Below are positions 26,704-36,672 of a stretch of DNA of 64,000 nt, piece by piece (positions within the stretch are counted from its first letter, which is position 1; the number at the start of each line of letters is the position of its first letter). The notes under the pieces were generated by a model. That model did not search any database. It was not told where the DNA came from and saw only the letters and a list, made by a program, of their open reading frames with translations. The position numbers were made by a program, and so were the translations under genes. The stretch comes from Cyclobacteriaceae bacterium (GTDB lineage: Bacteria; Bacteroidota; Bacteroidia; Cytophagales; Cyclobacteriaceae), in contig JAEUUA010000023.1 of assembly GCA_016787755.1 (NCBI GenBank), forward strand, positions 484,613 through 548,612, in the 5' to 3' direction.

Positions 26704-29412
26704 ATGAAGAGAATTTTACTTTTTGCAACAGTCCTCATCACTTGGGTTAGTACCGAAACGTTTGCACAATTTCGGAGCCGCAGCCAGCCGCAGCCTAATG
26801 CTCTGGCAGAGCCAACTTTAAACTATGCAGCTCCACAAGAATATACAATTGCTGGAATAGAAGTTACTGGACTTAATGTACTTGATAAAAACGCGATGGT
26901 ATCGCTAACCGGATTAAAAATCGGTGACAAAATAAAAATCCCTGGCGATGGAATTTCAGGAGCCATCCGAAAACTCTGGAAGCACGGATTAGTAGGAGAC
27001 GTAGTAATATCTGTGCAGAAAATAGAAGGTTCGAATGTGTTCTTAGCCATTGAATTAACCGAGCGTCCTCGACTAAATGATTTTTATTTTGTGGGTATTA
27101 GCAAAGGGAGGCAGTCATCATTAAAAGAAGATTTGAAATTGATTAAAGGGAAAATTGTAAATGATGCCACTATTCGCAATGCCGAGTTATCAGTAAAAAA
27201 ACATTTTGTAAAGAAGGGATTCTTAAACACGGTGGTTAAAGTGATCCCGCAATCGGACACACTTAACAGAGGAGGGGTAAGACTTAAAATTGATGTTGAC
27301 CTTAAATCAAAGGTTAAAATCAATGCAGTACATATTGATGGAAATTATGAAGTAGCTGATTCGAAGTTGAAAAAGAAGCTTAAAAAAACGCATGAGCATC
27401 CCCGCCTCTCAATACACCGCGCTATACTAAGCGAAGTTTTTTCTTTTAACCCAAATAAGCTAGGGCCAGCCATAGATTCAAGCCGAAAAGTTAGCTGGGC
27501 AGATATGAAAGCCTTTCTAAATAGAAATGTTAAGCTGAATGTTTTTGCCGGGTCAAAGTTTATTCGATCAGATTTTGAAACCGACAAGGAGAGCATGATA
27601 ACGTATTATAACTCATTGGGGTATCGTGATGCTGAAATAATTTCAGATACCGTTGTTAACTTTGATAAATCAAACATTGATGTGAACATCAAGATTTACG
27701 AAGGCCGCAAATATTACTTCCGCAACATTAACTGGGTTGGTAATTACATTCACAGTGCAAATATTCTCAACAAGATATTAGACATCAACAAGGGCGATGT
27801 TTATAACAATGAAATGCTAAGTAAAAAAACAACCTTCAATCCCAAAGGAGCAGACATCAGTGGGTTGTATATGGATGATGGATACCTCTTCTTTAGAATT
27901 ACACCCGTAGAAGTTGCCGTAGTAGGGGATTCCATTGACGTGGAGATGAGAATTTATGAAGGAGATCGGGCAACGATAGACGAAGTAATTATTAGCGGGA
28001 ATGAGCGCACGAACGACCATGTAATTAGAAGGGAGTTAAGTACGATACCAGGACAAAAATTCAGACGCTCTGATTTAATTCGGACTCAACAGCAACTCTC
28101 CCAAATGGGATACTTCAACCCTCAAAAGATAGAACAGGATATCAGACCAAACCCAACTGATGGTACGGTAGATATTGAATGGAAAGTAGAAGAGCAATCC
28201 AATGATCAAATTGAATTGTCTGGCGGTTGGGGTGGATTTTATGGTTTTGTTGGGACGGTAGGGTTATCGTTTAATAATTTCTCAATCCGCAATGTGCCTC
28301 ATTTGGATAAATGGAAACCATTACCTGTAGGAGATGGACAACGCCTTTCTTTAAGGGCACAGGCCAATGGAAGGTCCTTCCAGAGTTATAGCTTGTCCTT
28401 TACTGAACCCTGGTTGGGCGGAAGAAAACCCAATTCATTTACAGTAAGTTTAAATCATTCTATATCACGATTAGCAAATCAACGGTTTGAGTTTACGGAT
28501 GCCTCCTCCCTTAAGCAAAGCGGTATTACTGTTGGCTTGGGTCGAAGATTGGAATGGCCAGATAATTATTTTTCGTTAACCCATTCCCTTTCCTATTTGG
28601 TTTATAACTATCAGAATTATTTCGGATCCACCACGTTACCCCAAGTTGGAAAAACAAATGAGATTATGTTAAACACCACATTATCTCGAAATAGTATTGA
28701 TAACCCGATGTATCCAACGTCAGGCTCAACGCTTTCATTGGCGGTTAATTTAACACCGCCCTACTCGCTTTGGAGAGATCCTTCGTTTTACCAGGATATT
28801 AATCAGCGCTATAAGTGGACAGAAATGCACAAGTGGATGTTGGATGCTAAGTTTTATATAAAATTGATTGGAAGCGATAAACCGGATGGACGCAGTTTGG
28901 TGCTCGAAACAAAAGCCCATTTTGGTTTTATTGGTAGATATAATCAAAACTTAGCCCAGGGTCCTTTCCAACGATTCTTGGTTGGTGGAGATGGGTTAGC
29001 GGGCGGATTTAACTCATTTGTTTTAGGGCAGGATATTATTGGCTTGCGGGGATATGGCAATAACCTTGTTACGCCTCCCTTGTATGCTCAACGTGGCCAG
29101 GTTCAACTGAATGGCATAGAAGGAGGGATTGTGTATGATAAATTTGGGTTGGAGCTTCGATACCCTATATCAACGAGTCAATCGGCCACTATTTACACCT
29201 TCCTGTTTACTGAAGCAGGAAATAACTGGAACAATTACCAGGATTTTAATCCGTTTAGTATGTATAAATCTGCCGGTGTGGGAGCAAGAATATTTATGCC
29301 AGCATTTGGTTTAATAGGACTGAACTGGGCTTATGGATTTGATCGATTGCCCGGAGCAAGAGACATAAGCGGTTCGCAATTCCACTTCACTATCGGGCAG
29401 CAAATCAGATAG
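26704..29412 (+). CDS. bamA: Outer-membrane protein assembly factor BamA (Omp85)
   Basis: Central insertase for outer-membrane beta-barrels. Signal peptide at 1-22 (LLFATVLITWVSTETFAQ). Five POTRA-like repeats can be traced over about 50-490: 'YTIAGIEVTGLNVLDK', 'INAVHIDGNYEVAD', 'YYFRNINWVGNYIH', 'ATIDEVIISGNERTND' mark strand starts. The barrel covers 510-902, with 'ELSGGWGGFYGFVGTVGLSFNNFS' near 515, and 'RFLVGGDGLAGG' and 'GLRGYGNN' landmarks near 755-785 (the latter like the VRGF loop region). 902 residues is usual for Bacteroidota BamA, which are longer than E. coli BamA. The first OmpH gene begins two bases after the stop. Confidence 0.95.
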   Translation: MKRILLFATVLITWVSTETFAQFRSRSQPQPNALAEPTLNYAAPQEYTIAGIEVTGLNVLDKNAMVSLTGLKIGDKIKIPGDGISGAIRKLWKHGLVGDVVISVQKIEGSNVFLAIELTERPRLNDFYFVGISKGRQSSLKEDLKLIKGKIVNDATIRNAELSVKKHFVKKGFLNTVVKVIPQSDTLNRGGVRLKIDVDLKSKVKINAVHIDGNYEVADSKLKKKLKKTHEHPRLSIHRAILSEVFSFNPNKLGPAIDSSRKVSWADMKAFLNRNVKLNVFAGSKFIRSDFETDKESMITYYNSLGYRDAEIISDTVVNFDKSNIDVNIKIYEGRKYYFRNINWVGNYIHSANILNKILDINKGDVYNNEMLSKKTTFNPKGADISGLYMDDGYLFFRITPVEVAVVGDSIDVEMRIYEGDRATIDEVIISGNERTNDHVIRRELSTIPGQKFRRSDLIRTQQQLSQMGYFNPQKIEQDIRPNPTDGTVDIEWKVEEQSNDQIELSGGWGGFYGFVGTVGLSFNNFSIRNVPHLDKWKPLPVGDGQRLSLRAQANGRSFQSYSLSFTEPWLGGRKPNSFTVSLNHSISRLANQRFEFTDASSLKQSGITVGLGRRLEWPDNYFSLTHSLSYLVYNYQNYFGSTTLPQVGKTNEIMLNTTLSRNSIDNPMYPTSGSTLSLAVNLTPPYSLWRDPSFYQDINQRYKWTEMHKWMLDAKFYIKLIGSDKPDGRSLVLETKAHFGFIGRYNQNLAQGPFQRFLVGGDGLAGGFNSFVLGQDIIGLRGYGNNLVTPPLYAQRGQVQLNGIEGGIVYDKFGLELRYPISTSQSATIYTFLFTEAGNNWNNYQDFNPFSMYKSAGVGARIFMPAFGLIGLNWAYGFDRLPGARDISGSQFHFTIGQQIR

Positions 29413-29413
29413 A

Positions 29414-29947
29414 ATGCGTTTTTTCATCCTATTAGCAGCCTTTCTATTTTTCGGCCTGACTTTTGTCCATGCACAGAAGTTCGGGTACTTTGACTCAGAA
29501 TTTGTTCTAAGTAAAATGCCTGAATACAGTAAGGCGCAAGGTGAAATTGAGCAATTATCTGCAGCTTGGGAGAAGGAGATAAGTGATATGCAACGAAAAG
29601 TAGATGAGTTGTATAGAATCTTTCAGGCAGAACAAGTTCTCTTAACCGAGGAAATGAAGCAGGAACGGCAGGATGAGATTAAAAAGAAGGAAGTTGAAGT
29701 AAAGGACTATCAGAAAAAGGTTTTTGGTTTTGGAGGATTGTTTTTTTTGAAAAAACAAGAATTGATTAAACCTTTGCAGGATAAGGTGTTTGATGCGGTA
29801 GAGAAAGTATGTAAAGCTAACCGATTGGCGATTTTGTTTGATAAATCTGCTGAATTGGTAATGATTTATACGGATCCTCGCCACGATTACACCGATTTTA
29901 TATTAGAAGAATTAGGGTTAGGTGACCCCAACGATAAAGTCAAATAA
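29414..29947 (+). CDS. OmpH/Skp family periplasmic chaperone (first copy)
   Basis: A 177-residue exported protein (signal FFILLAAFLFFGLTFVHAQ). Mature start KFGYFDSEFVLSKMPEY is the Skp hallmark, followed by a long charged helical hairpin (about 40-110, Glu/Lys/Gln-rich) and a C-terminal return segment 'ANRLAILFDKSAELVMIY'. Skp keeps unfolded barrels soluble on the way to BamA, whose gene is immediately upstream. Confidence 0.92.
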   Translation: MRFFILLAAFLFFGLTFVHAQKFGYFDSEFVLSKMPEYSKAQGEIEQLSAAWEKEISDMQRKVDELYRIFQAEQVLLTEEMKQERQDEIKKKEVEVKDYQKKVFGFGGLFFLKKQELIKPLQDKVFDAVEKVCKANRLAILFDKSAELVMIYTDPRHDYTDFILEELGLGDPNDKVK

Positions 29948-29958
29948 ATAAACTAAAA

Positions 29959-30498
29959 ATGAGAACACTTTTTTTACTTCTGTTTTGTGTTGTGGCAGTG
30001 AGTGCCCAAGCCCAGGAAACACAAAAAATCGGCTATGCCGATTGGCAATATATTTTCAGTCAGATGCCTGAATTCAAACAAATTGAAAATGAGTTGAAGA
30101 CTCATGGAACTCAACTTGAAAATCAATTAAAGGCAAAGAGTACTGAATTAGAAAGCAAGTACAAGATTTATCAAGGCATGCCGGCTACAACTCCAGACGC
30201 TATACGGGCTGATAAAGAAAGAGAATTACAAGCTATGCAAGAGAGCATTCAGAAGTTTCAGCAAGATGCTCAAACCTCGTTGCAAAATAAGCAAGGCGCT
30301 TTGATGGATCCTGTCATAAAAAAAGTTGGGAAAGCAATTGAAGATACTGCCAAAGAAAATGGCTTTGCTTTTATTCTAAACCCTCAAACTATGAATGGCG
30401 AAGATGTTCTTCTGTATTCCGATGAAAAGTATGACATCTCTAAATTGGTCTTGAAGAAATTGGGAATTACTCCAAAGCCAGAGGTAGCCAATAAATAG
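29959..30498 (+). CDS. OmpH/Skp family periplasmic chaperone (second copy)
   Basis: A 179-residue paralogue of the preceding gene (signal LFLLLFCVVAVSAQA). Same architecture: mature start KIGYADWQYIFSQMPEF, coiled helical arms with Lys/Glu/Gln (50-125), and closing 'ENGFAFILNPQ'. Two tandem OmpH genes after bamA are common in Bacteroidota. A strong terminator at 30522-30566 ends the operon. Confidence 0.92.
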   Translation: MRTLFLLLFCVVAVSAQAQETQKIGYADWQYIFSQMPEFKQIENELKTHGTQLENQLKAKSTELESKYKIYQGMPATTPDAIRADKERELQAMQESIQKFQQDAQTSLQNKQGALMDPVIKKVGKAIEDTAKENGFAFILNPQTMNGEDVLLYSDEKYDISKLVLKKLGITPKPEVANK

Positions 30499-30521
30499 AA
30501 ATTGCAATTGTTTAGAAATTG

Positions 30522-30566
30522 AACCTCATTCTTCCCGATAACTATTGCGAAGAATGAGGTTTTTTT
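30522..30566 (+). terminator. Intrinsic terminator of the uppS-bamA-ompH operon
   Basis: Perfect 12-bp stem AACCTCATTCTT / AAGAATGAGGTT (30522-30533 with 30550-30561), 16-base loop, then a run of T. The right arm lies inside the last codons of the convergent oxoprolinase gene. Confidence 0.92.
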
Positions 30567-33500
30567 AATTTTCCGTAGCCACCCCCACCCGGAGTTTGAA
30601 GTAGAATTTTATCACCCGCTTTTACACCCACACTATCCATTCCCTTAAGATTTATTATTTCATTATCTGAAGTAATCAATTTTTGTTGTCCACGCTTTCC
30701 GGATTTTCCTCCCGCTAACCCATACGGTTTTTCAACCCGATGTTGAGAAAGAATGTTAACCACCGCATTTTCCTTAAATGTAATTTCGCGCTCAACTCCA
30801 TTGCCACCTTTCCACCTTCCAATTCCTCCCGACTTTTTGCGAATTTCAAATCGCTCCAGCCTTACGGGATAGCGAAGCTCTAAAATTTCAGGATCGGTGA
30901 TGCGTGTGTTAGTCATGTGTGAGTGAACAGCATCGGTTCCATCAAAACCAAGGCCCGCACCCGTGCCCCCACAAATGGTTTCATAAAAGCCAAAGCGCTT
31001 GTTCCCAAACAAAAAGTTATTCATCGTTCCCTGACTGCATGCAACGAGTCCCAATGCCTTTAGTAATGTATCGGTTAAACGTTGACTTACCTCCGTATTT
31101 CCACCGACTACAGCGGGCATTTTTTCTTTTGTGAAATCAGGGTTTAGCAATCCGGATGGCAGATTAATTTGTACGGGCTCCATCAATCCTTCATTCATGG
31201 CAATCGGTTTATTTACCCAAAGTCGTAATACATAAAGAATCACACTTTGAACGATGGCCGGTGTGGCATTTAGATTACCCGAATGAACACGGGAAGAGCC
31301 TGAGAAATCAATTTTCAAAAATCCTTTTTTAGGAATGGTGATTTTGACTTTTAAAAGTGCGCCATCATCCAAGCGCTCTTCAGCGTTGAATGTTTTGGTA
31401 GCGAGAGAATTTATTTTTGATCGAAGTAATTGGGAAGCATATTTGCGAAGAGCTTTCATATAAAATGAAACCTGAGCCGTACCATACTTCTTGCAAAGAG
31501 ATTTTAGCTCGGTTTCTCCACGATTTACAGCGGCCGAAGCACCATTCAGGTCGGCCAGGTTTTCTTCTGGCAATCGGCTTGGGTATTTACCTGTAGTTAA
31601 AATTCTTCTTATTTCAGTCCATTGAGGCTTGCCTTTTTTCACCAAATAAGTTGGGACAATAATAATTCCTTCTTCATCCAAGGAGGTGGCATCGGCAGGC
31701 ATTGATCCGGGATTTTTCCCACCGATCTCGGCATGGTGAGCGCGCGCAGCCACATAACCAATTAACTTTTTATTAGTAAAGATGGGTTTGATTAAGGTAA
31801 CATCGGGCAAGTGTGAACCACCAAAAGCAGGATGGTTGGTGATAACAACATCTCCATCCCGCATAGGTAATACTTTCGCCACTTCGCGCACGCAGATTCC
31901 CATGCTTCCCAAATGCACGGGAATGTGTGGTGCATTCACAACCAAGTATCCATGCGAGTCCATCATCGCACAAGAGAAATCCAAACGCTCTTTTACATTA
32001 ACCGAAAAGGAAGTTCGTTGAAGTAAGGCCCCCATTTCGTGAGCAACCGCTGTAAAGCGATTGCTAAACAATTCTAATGCTGCTTCTTTCGAATTTTCCT
32101 TTTTTGAAATCGGAGTTTGATTAGCCGAAGTTAGAATCCCATGATTGTGAGCATCGAGATTGAATCTCCAATTAGGAGCGACTAATGTAGTTGAGTTTTC
32201 ACTAACAATTAAGCCAGGGCCTTTTACTGTGGCACCCGGCCGAAGTGATTCCCATCGATACACTTTTGTTTTCTTCCAGGAATTGTCAAAAAATAGTTGT
32301 GTTTCTTTTTCAGCTTTTGGAGAATATGAAATGACCGATGTCTTTTTATTTTTCTTTTGGGATTGCTCAACCGTCAAGATCAAGCGAATAGACTCCACCT
32401 CTATTTCCCTGTCAGCCAGCCAATGCCCGTATAGCGATTGATATTTCTTTTTAAATTCTTTTCGAAGCGTGCTGGGTAATTTGAAATTTGTTTCAATGGT
32501 GCTTTCCTGACCATTGAATCGCAAGAACACAAGCTGTTTCGAGCGCTTGATAAATTCAGTCTTAAATCCATCACCAACGAGTTTGGTTAATCCCATCTGA
32601 TAAAGCTCTTCGAAATGCTTTCCGAATTGATCTTCGGCTACTATAAGTTTCTGGAGCAACAATTTTTCTTCAAAGTGCTCTGTTTTGGCGTGACCAATAC
32701 CATACGCGCTTAGAAGTCCGGCATCGTAGGGGATCAGAATTTTTTTCATTCCCAACAGATTAGCAATCTCACACGCGTGTTGTCCACCAGCACCACCAAA
32801 AGTTAACAACGTGAAATCAGAAGGATCATGGCCTTGTTGAACAGAAACTTTTTTAATTGCTTCGGCCATTTTTTCATTGGCAATCAGCAGCAATGATTCG
32901 AGCAAAGTTTCTTTACGCGGTTCTTTTCCCGTAGCTACTTTTATTTTTCTTGTTAATAGTTGAAGTGCTTCTTCCGATTTTTTTGGATAGAGCGGAATTG
33001 AAAAGAGTTGAGCATCCGTTCGACCTAACAAAAGATTAACGTCAGTAATTGTTAATGGGCCGCCACTGCCATAACATGCAGGACCTGGACTTGCGCCCGC
33101 ACTATGTGGTCCCACAGTAAGGCGAAACCCATCGAAATCACAAATTGATCCGCCACCTGCAGCAATCGTTTCAATGGATAAAGACGGGGAAAGAATTTTT
33201 ATCTCACCCACTTTTGACTCGTATCGATAAGCGTATTTTTTATCATAAAGAGAAACGTCCGTGCTGGTTCCGCCCATGTCGAATGTAATGAGGTTATAGA
33301 TACCAGAAAGTTTTGCTGCTGTGGCAGCACCCACCACTCCACCTGCTGGTCCGCTTAGTAAACTATCTTTTGGATGGAAGTGGGTCGCATCAACCAAGCC
33401 ACCGGCACTGGTCATAATTTTTAATGAGGCACCAGCAAGACCTCGTTGAATATTGGACACATAGGAGTGGATGAGGGGATTAAGGTATGCATTGGCAACA

Positions 33501-34327
33501 GCAGTTTCCGTGCGAGGTAAAATTTTTATTTGTTGTGAAATTTTATGAGACGCAGTGATGAATTCAAAACCGTGCTTAGCCAACTGATCTTCAACCAGCT
33601 TTTCATGAATGGGATTTTTATAACTGTTGAGAAAAGCAATGGCAACAGATGAGCAATCTGTTTTCTTTAGTTGATTGACAGCTTTATTAATTGTTGATTG
33701 AGAAAGTGCTTTGAGAATAGTGCCCCCCGATTCGATGCGCTCATCAACTTCAATCACATACTTGTAGAGCGGCAATACTTTTATTATTTGAAGTGCAAAT
33801 AAATCGTTGCGTTGTTGGGTGTTAATCCGCAACAAATCCTTAAACCCTTTTGTTATGAGCATGGCTGTGGCCGCGCCTTTTCGTTCAAGCAAAGCGTTGG
33901 TGCCTCGGGTCGAGCCCAATTTCATTTCAATAGTTGGGAAGGATTGATTGAAGCTGGTTTCTGTAAGAAGTCGGGCTGCAAAAACAGGAACTTCTTCTTC
34001 CGAGGAAATTTCGAATGTTGTACCGGCTTCGATGGAGTGTTTAATTGGTTCTTTTATGTAGATAATGGATTTTACTAAATCTACTTTTTCGATGTGTGCT
34101 TTTATTCGCTTGGTATCAAAGAAAATAATGCTAAATCCTTTAAAAATATCCCGGCTTACCGGCCAATGTAGTTGTACTAAAACTTGAGAATTTTTTTCGC
34201 GAATTACTTTTCCTTTCAGCACGCCACTGCTAAGAATTTTTAAGCGTTTGACAGTATTGGTTGGTGTATGCGCTATACAATCTGTAAATGTGCCCCCCGT
34301 ATCAAGCCAGATTGTCCAGAAGTCCAT
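30542..34327 (-). CDS. 5-oxoprolinase (ATP-hydrolysing), HyuA-HyuB fusion
   Basis: Cytoplasmic enzyme expected to open 5-oxoproline to glutamate using ATP. The HyuA half (1-~735) has the ATP-phosphate loop DTGGTFTDC at 10-18 and the later TFDMGGTSTDVS; the HyuB half (~750-1261) starts near ALELFSNRFTAVAHEMG and has 'NHPAFGGSHLPDVTLIKP' and the Gly-rich 'GGTGAGLGFDG' region. Between GGTFTD and the usual TNALLERKG motif there is a beta-rich insert of about 80 residues (roughly 38-120) that most oxoprolinases I recall lack outside Bacteroidota. Total 1261 residues is normal for the fused form. Hydantoinase activity is an alternative. The start ATG overlaps the stop of the upstream lipoprotein gene by one base. 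Confidence 0.92.
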   Translation of the reverse strand: MDFWTIWLDTGGTFTDCIAHTPTNTVKRLKILSSGVLKGKVIREKNSQVLVQLHWPVSRDIFKGFSIIFFDTKRIKAHIEKVDLVKSIIYIKEPIKHSIEAGTTFEISSEEEVPVFAARLLTETSFNQSFPTIEMKLGSTRGTNALLERKGAATAMLITKGFKDLLRINTQQRNDLFALQIIKVLPLYKYVIEVDERIESGGTILKALSQSTINKAVNQLKKTDCSSVAIAFLNSYKNPIHEKLVEDQLAKHGFEFITASHKISQQIKILPRTETAVANAYLNPLIHSYVSNIQRGLAGASLKIMTSAGGLVDATHFHPKDSLLSGPAGGVVGAATAAKLSGIYNLITFDMGGTSTDVSLYDKKYAYRYESKVGEIKILSPSLSIETIAAGGGSICDFDGFRLTVGPHSAGASPGPACYGSGGPLTITDVNLLLGRTDAQLFSIPLYPKKSEEALQLLTRKIKVATGKEPRKETLLESLLLIANEKMAEAIKKVSVQQGHDPSDFTLLTFGGAGGQHACEIANLLGMKKILIPYDAGLLSAYGIGHAKTEHFEEKLLLQKLIVAEDQFGKHFEELYQMGLTKLVGDGFKTEFIKRSKQLVFLRFNGQESTIETNFKLPSTLRKEFKKKYQSLYGHWLADREIEVESIRLILTVEQSQKKNKKTSVISYSPKAEKETQLFFDNSWKKTKVYRWESLRPGATVKGPGLIVSENSTTLVAPNWRFNLDAHNHGILTSANQTPISKKENSKEAALELFSNRFTAVAHEMGALLQRTSFSVNVKERLDFSCAMMDSHGYLVVNAPHIPVHLGSMGICVREVAKVLPMRDGDVVITNHPAFGGSHLPDVTLIKPIFTNKKLIGYVAARAHHAEIGGKNPGSMPADATSLDEEGIIIVPTYLVKKGKPQWTEIRRILTTGKYPSRLPEENLADLNGASAAVNRGETELKSLCKKYGTAQVSFYMKALRKYASQLLRSKINSLATKTFNAEERLDDGALLKVKITIPKKGFLKIDFSGSSRVHSGNLNATPAIVQSVILYVLRLWVNKPIAMNEGLMEPVQINLPSGLLNPDFTKEKMPAVVGGNTEVSQRLTDTLLKALGLVACSQGTMNNFLFGNKRFGFYETICGGTGAGLGFDGTDAVHSHMTNTRITDPEILELRYPVRLERFEIRKKSGGIGRWKGGNGVEREITFKENAVVNILSQHRVEKPYGLAGGKSGKRGQQKLITSDNEIINLKGMDSVGVKAGDKILLQTPGGGGYGKLKKPHSSQ

Positions 34328-34800
34328 TAGTTGATAGTAAGAATGACCTGTTTTTTCGTCATCCGGATTCCCAACGCTTTGGTAAACTCGGTTGATCCAT
34401 CGGGATGTTCGCGAGTAAAAGGTTTAGTGTAGAGTAAGGAATCGTTACCCATTTTTTGAATATTGTCACTTGCCTGAGCATCGGTTTGGTAGGCTTCTAA
34501 AAGTTGCTTTTCAACACCCCGCAATGAACTATTCTCAGACTGAAGTGCGATAATTTCAACATTAAACACCTGACTTACCGAATCGAGGAAAATTTGATTG
34601 GTAAGAGTTCTGTCTTTTTTCTCAACAATTGCACCCACCTGTCGACCATATAAAAAGGCAGCCTGCGTGATTTGAGCATCGGTCACTTTCTTAATCTCAC
34701 TGTTCTCCATCTCTTCTTTTATTTTTTTTCGCTGATTATCAGAAAGAGTTCCTGTGCACGAAAACCAAAAGAGAGCGGCAACAAAAAGTACGTATTTCAT
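34327..34800 (-). CDS. Hypothetical lipoprotein coupled to oxoprolinase
   Basis: A 157-residue protein with lipoprotein signal (LFVAALFWFSC, lipid Cys at 15). The mature part is helical and charged, with a C-terminal segment 'LGIRMTKKQVILTIN'. The tail (HPDGSTEFTKALGIR) vaguely recalls Tll0287/DUF3365 domains, but their CxxCH haem motif is absent, so I do not assign that family. Its TAA stop shares one base with the oxoprolinase ATG, implying coupled translation. Confidence 0.75.
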   Translation of the reverse strand: MKYVLFVAALFWFSCTGTLSDNQRKKIKEEMENSEIKKVTDAQITQAAFLYGRQVGAIVEKKDRTLTNQIFLDSVSQVFNVEIIALQSENSSLRGVEKQLLEAYQTDAQASDNIQKMGNDSLLYTKPFTREHPDGSTEFTKALGIRMTKKQVILTIN

Positions 34801-34894
34801 AGTGGAATAAGTCAGTTGCGAAGTTAAAAAGACAAACTGATTTACCGGGACTTTGCAGGGGGTAATTGATAACGGGGTAAGCAGATGATTTTAT

Positions 34895-34902
34895 TAACTT
34901 TG
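34895..34902 (+). promoter_or_regulatory. Promoter -7 element of prfA
   Basis: TAACTTTG matches TAnnTTTG, 15 bases before the ATG at 34918. It lies downstream of another in-frame ATG at 34885, which supports the later start. Confidence 0.6.
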
Positions 34903-34917
34903 CGACCATTTTTAGTT

Positions 34918-35985
34918 ATGATAGAAAAGTTAAGAGAAATAAAGGATCGTTTTGAGGAGGTGGGTCTGCTTCTTTCACAACCCGAAACCGTTAAGGATCA
35001 GAAGAAATTCCAGCAATTAAGTAAGGAGTACAGAGATTTGGAAAAGGTGGTTAAAAAATATGACCGCTATCAGGCCGTATTGGATAACATAAAGCAGGCG
35101 AAAGAAATCTTACAAAAAGAAAAGGATCCTGAATTGCGTGAGCTTGCCAAGATGGAATTGGATGATCTTGACCCAAAGCAAGAAGCACTGGCGGCTGAAA
35201 TCAAAGAAATGCTGATGCCGAAAGACCCTAACGATGACAAGAATTGTATTCTGGAAATTCGGGCAGGCACAGGGGGTGATGAGGCTGCCATTTTTGCGGG
35301 TGACTTATGGCGTATGTACCAACGCTTTTGCGAGCGTAGAGGGTTAAAAATGTCGGTTATGGACCTTACTGAAGGAACTGCAGGAGGCTATAAAGAAGTA
35401 ATCAGTAGTATTGAAGGTGAAGGTGCCTATGGAATTTTCAAATACGAGTCGGGGGTGCATCGGGTGCAGCGTGTACCGGATACAGAAACCCAAGGACGCG
35501 TGCATACTTCGGCCGCTTCGGTGGTCGTGCTGCCTGAAGCTGAGGAAGTGGATGTAGAAATCAATCCTGCCGATATAGAAGTCATTACATCAAGGTCTGG
35601 TGGTGCAGGTGGGCAGAACGTAAACAAGGTGGAAACGAAGGTGCAGATGACGCATAAGCCCACCGGTATTGTAATCACCTGTCAGGTGGAGCGTTCGCAG
35701 CATGGCAACCGCGCTCGGGCGTTGGTGATGTTACGAGCAAAACTTTACGAACGAGAGGTCGAGAAAATGCAGGCTGAAACTGGAGCTTCCCGCAAGAGTC
35801 AGGTGCGCAGTGGCGATCGGTCAGAAAAAATCAGAACCTACAACTATCCGCAGAGCCGGGTTACGGATCATCGCATCGGGTATACACAACATAACCTGCC
35901 GGCTGTTATGAATGGCGAGGTGGACGAATTTATCAATCAACTTAAGATTGCCGAGACGGCTGAAAGAATGGTGGAAGGAAAATGA
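34918..35985 (+). CDS. prfA: Peptide chain release factor 1
   Basis: Releases peptides at UAA and UAG. The ATG at 34918 gives the usual N-terminus [15 protein letters not shown] and lies behind the -7 element at 34895. The catalytic GGQ is at 231-233 ([13 protein letters not shown]), and the codon-recognition region holds the RF1-type '[15 protein letters not shown]' just before it (residues about 184-198). 355 residues, normal for RF1. Confidence 0.97.
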   Translation: MIEKLREIKDRFEEVGLLLSQPETVKDQKKFQQLSKEYRDLEKVVKKYDRYQAVLDNIKQAKEILQKEKDPELRELAKMELDDLDPKQEALAAEIKEMLMPKDPNDDKNCILEIRAGTGGDEAAIFAGDLWRMYQRFCERRGLKMSVMDLTEGTAGGYKEVISSIEGEGAYGIFKYESGVHRVQRVPDTETQGRVHTSAASVVVLPEAEEVDVEINPADIEVITSRSGGAGGQNVNKVETKVQMTHKPTGIVITCQVERSQHGNRARALVMLRAKLYEREVEKMQAETGASRKSQVRSGDRSEKIRTYNYPQSRVTDHRIGYTQHNLPAVMNGEVDEFINQLKIAETAERMVEGK

Positions 35986-35991
35986 TAAAGA

Positions 35992-36048
35992 GTAGGCGGT
36001 TAGCAGTTGGTAATCATTCTATCGTTGATCTTACTGCTTACTGCCTAC
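35992..36048. repeat. Imperfect inverted repeat built of GTAGGC / GCAGT words
   Basis: Between the convergent prfA and LPP20-like genes, GTAGGCGGTTAGCAG faces CTGCTTACTGCCTAC. Each arm is itself made of near-repeats (GTAGGCAGTAAGCAGT type). It could fold into a hairpin on both strands and resembles short interspersed intergenic repeats seen in Cytophagales. Confidence 0.65.
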
Positions 36049-36064
36049 CGAATAGAGCTACTTT

Positions 36065-36616
36065 TTAATTATCCGACTCTTCTTCCGATTTCTTAATCTG
36101 ATCGTCCAGAATTTCTTCAATGATTTTCATCTGGCGCTCGTCAATGGTCTTATCCACTCGTGCCTGTTTTTTCATAAAACGAAACATGGCGTTTTTCTTT
36201 ATTTCATAGGCCATAAAGACGGTGTACTTGTTCGCCTTCTTATCAAAATATTTTTGCTCACCAATTTTACGGAGGTCGGCAATGCTGGTGTTCATAGTTT
36301 GCCTTACTAAACTCTGAAATTTATCGGCTACATCAGCAGCACGTTCGTTTTCAGTTTGACCAAGGTATTGATCGGCTACTTGTTTCATGGTGGTATTTAC
36401 CTGCCCGGCTAATTGAGCCTTTGCATCTAAATCTGCTTTGCTTCGTGCAATGTTGTCTTGAGAACTTTCGCCTTTACCCGTTCCACGGAAGAATCGGTTA
36501 TTCGACTCATACGCATTTCCCCGAAAGGGTTCTTTTACTTTCTGTCCGAATGGGTTGCCTCCGCAGGATGCCAGAATAAGTATTACGACTGAATAGGAAA
36601 TAAATTTTGTTTTCAT
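36065..36616 (-). CDS. LPP20-like lipoprotein
   Basis: A 183-residue lipoprotein starting at ATG 36616 (signal ISYSVVILILASC, Cys at 18). The mature part has the LPP20/LPOB-type pattern: 'GTGKGESSQDNIARSKADLDAKAQLA' as a landmark (given in part), then a mixed region ending 'NKYTVFMAYEIKKNAMF'. The C-terminus is a charged helix (KIIEEILDDQIKKSEEES). Function unknown; such proteins sit in the outer membrane. Confidence 0.8.
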   Translation of the reverse strand: MKTKFISYSVVILILASCGGNPFGQKVKEPFRGNAYESNNRFFRGTGKGESSQDNIARSKADLDAKAQLAGQVNTTMKQVADQYLGQTENERAADVADKFQSLVRQTMNTSIADLRKIGEQKYFDKKANKYTVFMAYEIKKNAMFRFMKKQARVDKTIDERQMKIIEEILDDQIKKSEEESDN

Positions 36617-36672
36617 AAAGGATGGGTTAAGGGCACTTCGCATATGCCAAATTAGTAAAAATTGTGCCAGAG

